Positions 37,396 to 48,749 of a DNA stretch of 64,000 bases are shown in pieces; positions within the stretch are counted from its first letter, which is position 1; each line of letters starts with the position of its first letter. Position numbers and translations under genes: made by a program. The notes under the pieces are model-generated. The model did no database searches, was not told where the DNA came from, and worked only from the letters and a program-made list of their open reading frames with translations. Source of the stretch: Ursus arctos (Eukaryota; Chordata; Mammalia; Carnivora; Ursidae); the NCBI RefSeq assembly GCF_023065955.2, contig NW_026622986.1, forward strand, positions 14,533,848 to 14,597,847, read 5' to 3'.

Positions 37396-37807
37396 AATGA
37401 GAGGAAAGAAAATGGTGACTGTATAGACAACTCTTTTTGAAGAGCACTGATCTGGAGTCTAAAGGAATGAAAGAGTAGATGGGAAGAAATGTGAATGTTT
37501 TCAGAGATTTTGTTTTGCTCTTAAGATATGGAGAGAGAGCATCTGAATGACAGAAAGGTTCCATCTGAGGGGAGAGGCTGAAGAAACAGCAGGGATGACT
37601 GATGAGGAGAGGCACACAGTGAAAGTTTGCCTCTGAAAGGAGCAGCAGCATGACTCATTCGGGCAGAGGGTAGTAGGAAAAGTTAGAATGACGGGCACAG
37701 ATTTATACAGTCGATGATGGGAAACGGAAGTACTTCAGATATGGTGGCTGGCTTCTCTTGAATGAGACAAGGTTACTAGCTGAGAGGGGAAGGGCAGAGC
37801 TGGCTTT
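37396..37807. other. Intergenic, nothing recognised
   Basis: Unique-looking sequence between an L1 end and a young SINE. Confidence 0.45.
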
Positions 37808-37823
37808 AAGAAATGAAGGCATT

Positions 37824-38023
37824 GGGGCGCCTGGGTGGCACAGCTGTTAAGCGTCTGCCTTCGGCTCAGGGTGTGATCCTGGCGTTATGGGATCGAGCCC
37901 CACGTCAGGCTCCTCCGCTATGAGCCTGCTTCTTCCTCTCCCACTCCCCCTGCTTGTGTTCCCTCTCTCGCTGGCTGTCTCTATCTCTGTCGAATAAATA
38001 AATAAAATCTTAAAAAAAAAAAA
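37824..38023 (+). mobile_element. Young CAN-SINE, near-consensus
   Basis: Head ggggcgcctgggtggcacag, 'ggcgttatgggatcgag' and 'tccgctatgagcctgc'. The 15-bp duplication aagaaatgaaggcat is identical at 37,808-37,822 and 38,024-38,038. This is the rightmost SINE in the window. Confidence 0.97.
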
Positions 38024-38089
38024 AAGAAATGAAGGCATCAAATGACAGCTTGGGGCAGTGAGAGAAACTGACTCCAGATAAATGCAGGT

Positions 38090-38335
38090 GCTCTCTTGGG
38101 CATTTCACCTTACGCGTTTCCCTGGCCTCTGTCTAGAACATACTGCCCCTTCCTTTTCACCTAGCAAATTTTCCCATGACTCACCTCAGGTTCCACGTCC
38201 TCTGTGAAACCTGTTCTGACTATTCCATGGCAATCCTTTCCTTTTCCTTTTAATCCTTACAGCACTTAGCTGTATCACTCATTTTTTACTTACTCATAAC
38301 TATCTTGCAGTAACTCTTTTGTGCTGTACGCGGTT
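38090..38335 (+). repeat. L2 3'-region fragment
   Basis: 'ccctggcctctgtctagaacatactgccccttcc', 'ctcaggttccacgtcctctgtgaaacctgttctgac' and 'cagcacttagctgtatcactc' match L2 in sense. Confidence 0.8.
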
Positions 38336-39741
38336 TCATTTTTTTGTGTGGTGTCCCTAGCTACAGTGGAGGACAGAAATCACTGTTGTTTTTGGGGGGC
38401 ACCGTTGCTCCCCCTTTCAGAAAAAGAGTGCATTCTCATACAGTGAACATTTATTTAGTTGTTTGTTGTTCTATTTTTTAAATATGTCATCTACTTAAAC
38501 AGATATTCTTAAAAGAAAAAGAAAAAAATAAGAATACATGAATAACTGGACTTTGAATCCTCCATTATTTTCTTGTCACTGCTTCTGGTTTTCAATTTTT
38601 GGTTTTAGAACTTACTTTGTAGAAGCCAAGCCAGACATTCAATGTTAACACAAAACTGTTTGGTTTTTAGTATTTTTTTAAACAAATTGTTTCTATAAAC
38701 TATTAAAATGTTTTCTTTACAACTTTTAGTATGCTTCTTCATGGAGGTGGTTCTCTTAGAAAATGAAGCAGAATATTATCTGCAAAGACAAATTATGTTA
38801 GGAATGCCATCTTGTGGTTGAGAGCAGTCCATTACACTACAGATCCTTTCAGTAACAATCTTTAATTCAGAAATAAAATATCCAGTAAACTCACAAACGT
38901 AAATCATGGTTAAAATTGCTACTACAAAGAAAGAAAAGCTCGATATGTGTGTTATCAATTGTGTGTGGCTTCAGTTGCCAAAAAAGACAATGTTTATCGA
39001 AGAGAGAGACAACAGACGAATTATATGGGAATGGACTCCAAATAATACAGAAAAACTGCTACTTATAACTTTTAAGACTATTGAAATACTCTGAATTTTG
39101 GAAAGCTTTTCTCATGAAATAGATATTTACTTCTATATCCACTACTAAGTAGTTATGTTGACTATTACATCCTAGATTTAAATCACGTGTCTTGATTTTT
39201 AAAATACATAACCCTAACTATAACCATCCAAAGGGAAGTGAAGGACAGAGCACTTATCTAAGTTGAATGGTGTAGGATACATCTAATTGGTTGTAGTCCA
39301 AAATGGGACTTGGAAGAGAGGTACGAACACTGGCCCTACCTTAACAGATGAACTTACTACTCCTTCATACAGGTTAGCCATTTGAATGATAGATCATCTT
39401 TCCAGTCAATAGAAAACTAGCAATTGTTACAGATGTATTACTTAACAACTACGCTTAAATATTCTAATTGCCAAGTTGACTACGAGACATTCTGATCCAC
39501 TTAAAAGTGGGGATGAGGGATTGGAAACGGATATATCCCTCACGAGTGCAAAGCACAGCACAACACAAAGGTCCATGCACTATGCTATCCTTCGTCATTT
39601 CCAGATTATAAGGTTCCAAGGAAGATGTGCAATATTCAGTTATAGAGATCAGGCTATTTGAAATTCCGAGATAATAGATCTACATGTAGATATATTTACC
39701 AAAAAATGAAAATGCTATTGTACTCCAGACAACATCTGGGA
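38336..39741. other. Flank downstream of THNSL1 / possible 3' UTR
   Basis: AT-rich sequence with no recognisable repeat. Part may be THNSL1 3' UTR if the proximal AATAAA at 39,747-39,742 (minus strand) is not the main poly(A) site. Confidence 0.4.
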
Positions 39742-39795
39742 TTTATTATTGCATGCTTATCGCCAGGAAAAAAAAATATTTGACTCCAAAAGTTT

Positions 39796-42027
39796 TTATA
39801 TGAATTGATTTTGTATTAGTTTTTCCACATGACTCTTCAGGACGTTCACATCAGCTGCACAGACGTGGTACTCCATCTTCTCTTGCAGTTTCGTTCTCTC
39901 TAATAAGGCTTCATGCGGGGGAGGCAACGCCTTGTAGGAACTCAGTAAATAAAGCTGACTTGATGAAGTATGGTTGATTTCTTTAATCTTTAAAGCCTGC
40001 ATGACAGCAGGTGCAAACTTGGAGTAATGAGCCGTAGAGGAGACAATCACCGGGCAAGTTTTGTCTTGCATTCTGTCTGCGACCGCTTTGGCAACAGCCG
40101 TGTGTGGATCCAGAATATAGCCTGAAGTATTGTAGGTGGAACGAATAGCTGCCAGACACTCTCCCTCGGAGCACCAGTCGGCTACAAAATCCTGCTGAAG
40201 TTTCTCAACGAGCATCTTCTCTATCTGGAAGTGACGCTGCTCTTCTAACTGACTGTATAATTTTGTCATTAATTCTCCATCTTTATCAGCCATCAGGTGT
40301 AAATGTCGTTCCAGGTTTGAAGCTTTAAGAATATCGATTGCTGGTGAAAAGGTTTGTGTTAATTTTCTTTCCCTTAGATCATAGTGTCCTGTTTTTATAA
40401 AATCGGTCAAAACATGGTTCTGATTAGAGGCGCAAATAAATTTTCGAATAGGGATTCCCATCCTTTTGGCATACACTGCGGCTAAAATGTTACCAAAGTT
40501 TCCTGTGGGAATACAGACATCGACTGGGCTTCCAAAAGAAATAAATCCTTGGCTAACAAGATCAAGATATGCAGAAGCATGATAAACTACTTGGGGAAGC
40601 AGTCGGCCCCAGTTTATGGAATTAGCTGAACTTAAGACTGTTCCATATTCCATAATAAGAAAGCCAGTAAAATCAGAATCTCTAAAAATTCCTTTTACAG
40701 CTGTCTGGCAAAAATCAAAATCTGACTCGACACCCACTGCCCATCCATTTTCTTTCTGACTGCCAATTATCTGAGCCTTCTGAAAATCACTTACTCCGTT
40801 CTCAGGAAAAAATGTGGCCACAGCTATTCTTTGCTTATCATTGTTATTAATACGGCCAAAACCATTTAAGACTGCACTCCCCGTGTCTCCTGAAGTAGCT
40901 ACAAGTATCATATAATTGCAACCTGGGGGAATACAGTGTGCAAAAAGATGAGGCATAAGCTGTAAAGACAAATCTTTAAATGACCCTGTTGGTCCGTGAA
41001 ACAACTCCAGGATGAACTGGTTGCCTGCAAGGTGCCTGACAGGGGCGATTTTTGAGCAGGCAAAGTTTTCCCCATAAGCAGTTTCAATCATTTCTCCCAA
41101 TCTGGCAGCGGGTACATCCGCAGGATGTATACACTTTTCCAGCAGTATTTGTGCCCTTTCTATGTAGGTTGCTCCTACGAGGCTTTTCCACTCCCTACAG
41201 TTTAATTTCGGAAACTCTTTCTCAGGAACGAAGAGTCCGCCGTCAGAAGCCAACCCCTCAATCACTGCTTCGCTAAAGAATTTTGTTGACACCTTCCGTT
41301 CCTCGTCTTTAGGCCAAATGTGTCTCGTTGAAACGAACGTTTCTGAGTCCACATCCTGGTATCGTTTGACTGCACTGAGCACTTTGTCAGCTACTTCCTC
41401 TGGGGAAGCCCCACTTTCACAGAAAACACGGGTATCGTACCACTTCTTGTAATACTGTCTTCTAAACTTAAGTAAGTCTTTCATAGACGTTCCAGCATCC
41501 TGACCGACGATCCTATCGATTTTCATTAGTTTTAAGCGGCTGACTATATCTAGTAGAGGTACATCCAGGTATACAATTATTCCATTTTTCTTCAGATGCC
41601 ACATGCTAGCGTCATGCATGGGATTGGACCCCGTAAGGGAAATCACACTTCCAGATGCAGAGAAGTTTAACACGGCTTTTCCTTCCTCTTCTAAAAATTG
41701 CTCATTACCAACATCCTGTAATTTTTCAGACACACTCATATTCCAGGTTTTTTCAAGGATATCATCATCCACATCTATGACACAACAACCTAGTTTCTGA
41801 CCTATTATTCTGCCTACTGTTGTTTTCCCAGCACCAGGCAGTCCCATCAGGATAATATTTTTGTCTCCAACAAGAGAGTGGGTTGAGCGCCACGACTTCC
41901 TGAATTCTGCAAGTGCAAAGGTTCTTGAAAGAAACAGCTGCACATGTTTATCCGTTCTAACATGTATACTAGAAAAACATTTCTGGGCTATTTGTTTCAG
42001 ATGCGGACATCGGTTAAAGTGGAGCAT
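39796..42027 (-). CDS. THNSL1: Threonine synthase-like 1, complete single coding exon
   Basis: The frame is open for 743 codons, the same length as the known mammalian protein. Residues 1-45 are basic and poor in acidic residues, which suggests a mitochondrial presequence (inference). Residues 56-220 form a shikimate-kinase-like domain with a P-loop GLPGAGKT at 62-69 and a DVD motif at 85-87. Residues 233-743 are a fold-type II PLP threonine-synthase domain. It shows GPTGSFKD at 345-352 with the Schiff-base lysine K351, the phosphate-binding loop ATSGDTGS at 377-384, and PTGNFGN at 507-513. Animals lack threonine biosynthesis and the shikimate pathway, so the mammalian reaction is unsettled; the paralogue THNSL2 is known as an O-phospho-homoserine phospho-lyase. 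The minus-strand ATG at 42,027 starts a protein with the expected N-terminus. No frameshift or internal stop is visible. A minus-strand AATAAA lies at 39,747-39,742, about 50 bp past the stop. Splice-acceptor candidates for the coding exon lie at 42,076-42,077 and 42,057-42,058. Identity is confident; the function is not. Confidence 0.97.
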   Translation of the reverse strand: MLHFNRCPHLKQIAQKCFSSIHVRTDKHVQLFLSRTFALAEFRKSWRSTHSLVGDKNIILMGLPGAGKTTVGRIIGQKLGCCVIDVDDDILEKTWNMSVSEKLQDVGNEQFLEEEGKAVLNFSASGSVISLTGSNPMHDASMWHLKKNGIIVYLDVPLLDIVSRLKLMKIDRIVGQDAGTSMKDLLKFRRQYYKKWYDTRVFCESGASPEEVADKVLSAVKRYQDVDSETFVSTRHIWPKDEERKVSTKFFSEAVIEGLASDGGLFVPEKEFPKLNCREWKSLVGATYIERAQILLEKCIHPADVPAARLGEMIETAYGENFACSKIAPVRHLAGNQFILELFHGPTGSFKDLSLQLMPHLFAHCIPPGCNYMILVATSGDTGSAVLNGFGRINNNDKQRIAVATFFPENGVSDFQKAQIIGSQKENGWAVGVESDFDFCQTAVKGIFRDSDFTGFLIMEYGTVLSSANSINWGRLLPQVVYHASAYLDLVSQGFISFGSPVDVCIPTGNFGNILAAVYAKRMGIPIRKFICASNQNHVLTDFIKTGHYDLRERKLTQTFSPAIDILKASNLERHLHLMADKDGELMTKLYSQLEEQRHFQIEKMLVEKLQQDFVADWCSEGECLAAIRSTYNTSGYILDPHTAVAKAVADRMQDKTCPVIVSSTAHYSKFAPAVMQALKIKEINHTSSSQLYLLSSYKALPPPHEALLERTKLQEKMEYHVCAADVNVLKSHVEKLIQNQFI

Positions 42028-44932
42028 TTTCTTTTCACTTTTCTGCCCAAGTCAACCTAAAAACTGGCTTTAGCCCTTTTCAAAACATAAAAACAAAAAA
42101 GACATTTGGTTACTAATTTCAGCAAACTTAAAATCCCAAGTGGGACTGAAAATAACCATGTCCACGGTACATAAACTGTTTAGAAATCTTTCAAATGTAT
42201 GGGACATTTTTTGAAGTATTCAAACCCAAATTCTCATATATAACATCTTATCCCTTTAATAATGTTTTTAATCTCAAGACTGGATAATCAAAACTTTAAA
42301 AATTTGAAACTACAAGCAACGCTTTATTCGGAAAATGCCATATCATAGAAGCTTTTTTTAAAAAAAACATACTAAATCAGATTAGTATTTCTTTTCCTGT
42401 AATGAAAATTGTTTCTTGGCTTACAACCTATATAAACAAGGATTATTTGGAATGCTATTTACTTGTAATTCATAAAAGCTGAACATTCTTTATATTTAAT
42501 TTCTAACTTCAGTTATACGAACATGCTGACAGACTATCTTGCTACTCATAAATTTCTCATAAAATTCACAACAGCAAAGTAGAATATTTGCTTACAAAAT
42601 GCTTAAATAACTTTCCAAACTATAGGGCAGAGATATGGGATTTTCTTTCTTATGTGCCTTTTGTATGTGTGCTGTAAAGAATCACCCTTACTTTTTAACT
42701 TTTTAAAAAAGTTAAAATGAAAGGTATAAATTATGTAAATAGTTAAGAAAAACTGATAATTAACAGCACAGTCAAAGGCTACTGAGTACTGGATATCTAT
42801 AACCTTAACAGCATGAAACTGTCACTTTTGTTTCTGTCCTCTAAACATTATCAGTGGAGACAACTTCACTCAAATTCCAGACTCTACAGTGATAGCAAAA
42901 AAAATCAAAACCCAAAAAAACAAAAACTCAGGAACGTTTCCAATGATGAGAGGAAATAATTATTCTGGCATCCAAAGAAGCTCTGCTATTCCCCATATTG
43001 CTCAAATCCCTGTCTTTGGAAATATACTCAGCATTAAAACACAAATGTATGCCAGACAAGTCAAATTCTTAGTCACACGTAACATGCAATTTAGTAACTG
43101 CTGCAGTGTTCATTCATATTGACTAAAGGAAGTCCTCAGACATGTAGTGGGGCTGTTCACATGTTCTGCAACTAAGCCATATTAAATATCAGATGGCATG
43201 TTCAAATACGTTCTGAAAACTTTCAATCCTTTACTACTCTGATTATCTGTGCTACTGTGTTCTGTAATTAAACATTTAAACCATTTTAAAACTAACACCG
43301 AATTTAACTTACAAGTTAAATTAGAACTGTCAAGAGAAGGAATATATTTCCTTATTTGGCTTTTCAGCTTGTATGTGCTGACTTGTAAACCATATGACAT
43401 ACAGGAACCAATCTCAGATGAAGGGTTTGTTGATGCTGAGGCAAAGTCAATCTTTGCAAAAAACGGAGTCTATAACAGAAAAATTTTCAAGTTAATCATC
43501 ACTGCGTACAATGTTATAAAATTCCACACAGACTGGTCTGTTATTAAAATATCCACCTGAAAAAATTTAAAGTACACAAAAAAGAACGAATTGACCCTTT
43601 TCATGTTTCCCCAAATCTATTATTAAAAGATTAAGATACTTTTTTTTCCCCCAACATCTGTGTCTTATAATGGAAAAGAAATTTCATTAAACAGTACTGA
43701 AGGAATTTCTTCCACCAAGCAATATGAAGGACAGCAATAAAACCAAATAAGAACAAATATAAAATCTCTCACAATGACACCCGAAATTTTAATTACTTAA
43801 CTGGATGTTCAGTAATGGGAGAAAAATTTAAATCAGTGGACTAAAGCTATGAAATGAATGTTTGAATTACTCTTGTAGGTTGTTTTATCCATCTGAATCA
43901 CTACATGATTTGTATGTAATAATACCTACTGTAAAAAGTGCAAATAAGGTGTCTGCTACACACAGGTACACCTTGGCTATTTAATTGAGTTTACAATAAA
44001 TTCAAAACACATATCATAGGCTGGCATATAAGAATATTGTCATAGATATAGGAATATTATTGTCACTCCACGACAATGAACCAAAAACATATAAATTGAA
44101 TCAGAGTATCTAGACTCAAGGCTAGGTGTATTCTTTTTTTTATGGTTTGGTTAGTTTATAAGGCTTCAGAGAAAATATGGGTACTTACATGAATCAAGAA
44201 CTGTTTTGCTATGCACAGTGTAATTCCTTCCCTGCCATAAACCAAGGGTCAGAGAAGTATACACTTGAACCATATTGGCAAATGTCTTTTTACCAAACTG
44301 CATTCTAGTATAGTACTTTAACACCAGCTAGTTTCCTTGGAGGAGGGGGAACACTTTCTAAAACCACCCGATTCACCTGTTATTCAGGAGTGTGTGTTCT
44401 TTTTCAGCTCCTGATGAGTAACTTTCTGATGTCTGGATTAACAGTAATTGTATTACCTGAGTAGCTGGTTGGTTTTTCTGGACATTCAATCTTTTAACTG
44501 ATCTTTTTCACTTTGTGTTGGTTGCTACAATGCTTACCATTAAAAGTAGAAGACCGTAACACAAACATTATGCGTTGGTCGCCTTATTTTTTTAACCTGT
44601 TTTCCTTTATTTTATATGAATTAAAACCAGAAAATTATGACAGTTTAATTGAATTTAGTATATTATTTCACAATAAAAATCTTCCTGAAAATAGCAAAAG
44701 GCAGTTGTTAAAGGGCTATAACAGGTAACAAATATTATCATTTTTAAAGAAAAATAAAGAAGATAAATTCTATTTTAAGTAACATACTAATTTTATTTTG
44801 TAACATTTAGCCACAAATTAATTTTAGGGTTTCAACATCCATTGTAAGCAAACCAAAAGACAAGATAGAATAATATCCACAGCATATAACTTTCATCTGG
44901 AAACTAAGTCTTTACTTCAGAGGTAATAAACT

Positions 44933-45602
44933 CAATTCTCATTATTCATGGTATTATGTTCTATAAAGTCATCACGAGTACTGAATTAGTGAACAGTGCG
45001 TATTCCCATTGCTCCTAGGGAAATACAGGGTTAGGTTTCTGTGACCCTCAAGTCACATTTTTGCCAATTGATCAATACATAGGCTTGTTTTATGTGTTTG
45101 GGTTTAAAGTCATTTTATATATTTCTTATATTTTTAACATATAATTTATACACATATATATACGTAGCTGACTCATTATCACTGAACAGCCAACAGCACT
45201 CTAACTTATGCCTGAATGAAGTTTATCTAACACACGTTTTATCTGTAAGGCACATTATACCCTTAATACCTTAGGAACACTAGGCAGCATGTCAGCAATC
45301 TAGGGGGCATTTTAAGCAGCAAAATCACCAACTAGAGGCACAAAAATGTGAAAAGTGTGGCATTAACTAGAGTGGCGAGAGGACACTGGTTTACGGCATT
45401 TGAGCTGAAACAGCAAGGCAGAGCATCGTCTTGCTTGACCACAGCTTGGAGCACGCACATCAGGAGACTCAAATTTTCCACCACTGTGCGTGTGCCCATG
45501 AATGAATGCACAAGTTCTGCAAGTATTAATTTGGGCTTATAAAAAAATTTTAGTGAGTAGAATTCACAAATATGGAACCTGTGAGAAGTGAGGATCACCT
45601 GT
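44933..45602 (-). mobile_element. Tigger-type (TcMar/pogo) DNA transposon fossil
   Basis: Read on the minus strand, it starts with a terminal-repeat-like caggtgatcctcacttctcac. It runs through the Tigger 5' leader (gatgctctgcc, tgtttcagctcaaatgc) and the region where pogo transposase begins ('ccttacagataaaacgtgtgttagataaacttcattcaggcat'). The plus-strand end caattctcattattcatgg is the matching inverted end. Most of the transposase is deleted. Confidence 0.7.
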
Positions 45603-47255
45603 GTATCATTTTCCTTTACGATTCAAAGCCATGTTATTAAGCTCTTGCATTTATTTATACTTTATAGGTATTTCAGTCTAGTGGTCACGAACAGGCAGTT
45701 TTTCTTCAGCCAAAGGACAAAACTTTTTCAAATTAAATGGAAGTCAATCACGGGAGGCAGAAAACAAAGTAGTACTTAAAGACCAAATCTCTTGGCCATA
45801 AAGTACTCAAGTTTTACTGTATCAATGTTCTTAAATATTTTTTTGTAGAGCCAAGTTCTTCATGAAAACATTTTAGTCTAACTCCTCAGAGGGTGGAAGA
45901 TCTACCCAACTCCATCATACGTGAATACTTTTTAAATAGGTTTTCCTGCTGATCACCTAGAGTGGGGTTTTTTGATCCACTAACTCCACTGGATACTTTT
46001 TAGACATAATAGACACTTGTCATTCAAACAGACAAATGAAAAGGCTGTCAGTGTCACAGCAAGAACTTCAAAAAACATAAACAGAATGTCCACATGTACA
46101 ATATAATTCAAGTACTCTTTGATCTCGACACAAAATTTAACAATTTTACTGTGGCAAGCTGATCAAAACTGAATAATGAATTCAAGAAAAAAAGTACAGA
46201 AATCACTTTCTAAAATCACTTTTAAATTATTTCCTATGAATGCTAATAAACTTACATTTTTAAACCAGAAATTCATATTAATTTTCAGCAACCTATTTAC
46301 AGTGATGCTTTCCTAAGGACACCACTATATGATTGCTAATCAACTAAAACCATACCTACTATCAATTTTTACTCCCAAAATGGTCCAGAAGAGTTTTTTC
46401 AATTCCATTATAGAATCACCTAGTTTCCAGTTCCTCTGGGAAATTATCCAAATCCTATTTAGTCAGGATGATTTAGCATTTGTCACCCTTTTAAAATATT
46501 TGTTACATACTATTCCAAAATAAAACAGAAGTCATAGCACTTTAAAAATTATTTCTTGAGAACTGGCTGTGGTTCAGTGAACTTCTGAAAATATTTATGC
46601 CACGATTATGCTTGTCACCCTATATTAATACAATCTAAATTTCTCAGAATGACTAAATCTAGTCCTTCATCTTATGAAGACTATTTTTTTTTAATTCTTA
46701 AAAATGACTGTATTTTTAGAGCAATAAATTGTTTTCCAATACATAATAAAAAATGCAAATTTCCTAGGACATAAACTAACCAGGGTGAGGTGAAGTTGTG
46801 CTACTCTGGACTATTGACCAAAATCCTCTCAACACGCCTTTTGGTCAGTCAGCTATTACTTCCCTGCAAATAGCAAGGTGGAGAGGGTGGAAGGACCACA
46901 CACTCCAGTCATCTTGTACCCAAGGGATCTTACAATCAAGTAGAATTTACAAGTTAATCACTCGTCTTTGCCCCTGTCTTAGTACCAAAGCTGATTAAGC
47001 CTTTCCTGTTGCTAGCCTTTAACTGTTAGATATCCTCCTAATGATATGAGTATTTAATTCAAAAGACTTTTTAAGTACCCTTTTTAATTTTATAACTTAG
47101 AAATATATTATTATAAAGAATATCTCTTATACAGAGTTAATTTTCCTCCTAGTTGTCTTTTTCTATATTCCTACCTAAGCTCATTTTGTTCATCTAAGTA
47201 AATTAGAATTAATCTTTAGCAAAAAACTCTAACTTGTACATACAACCATTTACAG

Positions 47256-47500
47256 CAGGGGTCTGTGCAAACTATAACCCACAGGCCAAATCTGTGTAAA
47301 ATTATAACCACCCTTTTGTAAATTAAGTTTCATGGGAACACAACTTTGCTTATTTATTTGTTCATCTGTTTTGTATTGTCTTTGGCTGCTCTTGAGCGAC
47401 AACAGTAGAGTTGAGCAGTTTTGACCAAAACCATTTGGCCTGCAAAGGCCTAAAGTATTTATTATCTAGCCCTTTACAGAAAAAGCTTATGACCTGTCAG
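47256..47500 (+). mobile_element. hAT-type nonautonomous DNA transposon
   Basis: 'caggggtctgtgcaaactataacccacaggccaaatc', 'ctttggctgctcttgagcgacaacagtagagttgagcag' and 'tggccctttacag'-type end ('ctagccctttacagaaaaagcttatgacc') match a common mammalian hAT element with complementary ends. Confidence 0.8.
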
Positions 47501-48002
47501 TATACCAATACTAATTCCCCGTAGGCGTACTGGACATAGACATTTTTTGAACAGTACTGCCATTCTGAGGGAATTATAAAAATGAGAACTATAGTCTTTG
47601 TAAACATGCTTTCAAAAGGCAAGCAGAATTATAGATCAAGTATCTAAGGAAAAAGTTCCTTTCTAAATGATTTAACAACTTCATCATGACTGTAAATGAA
47701 ATATACTACAGTGAGGAGATCATGAATTGGTATTTTTAAAACCACAATAAATATACTGACACCCCTGAAATTACTGTATTCAGTAACACCAGAAAGTCAA
47801 GACTAGTTAAGGTTGGTTGGTACTTACTAATTGGAGAAATCATGCTTTGCCCTTACTGGCTTTTTTAGGAACTGATTAATATGAAGCATCCCAAAGTGTT
47901 TCTTCTTCATTAGAAAATGTATAAGCTTTGGCCAATGACTATCCACTTGGTTAATGGTATCATCATTACCAGTCCTTAGTTCAAATCTTAGCATGTATAA
48001 AG

Positions 48003-48007
<5 letters not shown>

Positions 48008-48044
<37 letters not shown>

Positions 48045-48050
48045 AACAAA
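48008..48050. repeat. (AC)n-(AAAC)n microsatellite
   Basis: About 16 AC units followed by aaacaaacaaa. Confidence 0.95.
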
Positions 48051-48749
48051 ATAGCCCTCCAAACCCAAAACATAAAATAGTCAAAGGGGAAAGGAAAACG
48101 ACAAAGTGGTATATACCAAAAAAAAAAAAAAGTTTTGAAAAGTAGAAGGTCTGATGTGAAGAACAGGACCATCATCTCCAACGTGCCACTCATCTGAAAT
48201 AAAATGCTCAACGCCTGGGATAAAAAATGAAAATCTGATCAACTAGATAAGAAAAAACTAAATTTATTCTTATCTAATCAAATTCGCTAAGAGCCCCAAC
48301 CTATAAGTACCCACACATTCTGCACAGACTTTTAAGCAGGAACTAAAAGGTTAACGAAGCCATCATGCTGTTTTTCTCTCTCCACCGATCACACTGGCAG
48401 TGAGATGACCAAAACTGGTGTTGGTTTTTTATCTTAAACCATCTCTATTCCCTTTGGGCAGTGGCATCTGTAAGGTTCGTTCAGACCAACTATCTTCTTT
48501 CCCAGATATTGCCAAAACGTCTTTTAGAGACTCCAGATGGCAAAGGCTTCTGCATGAATTTCTTTCAGCAGCCATACGCGCATAAATAGGTTTATGTTAG
48601 TGCAGACGGTTGAAAACAGAACAAAACCGCTCCCGAGAAGACATTTTCAAAATGGGACACCATAAAAATTGACAAAAATTCAGGGGCCCATTTAAGAGGC
48701 TTCTCCTAGGTTAGGCTGCTTATTTAACAAACATCAAGTCCACACGCCT

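Noticed and set aside
3612..38023. tRNA genes suggested by A/B-box-like words
   Set aside because: All such words lie in tRNA-derived SINE heads, which are followed by the pyrimidine-rich body and A-rich tail. None folds as an intact tRNA by eye.
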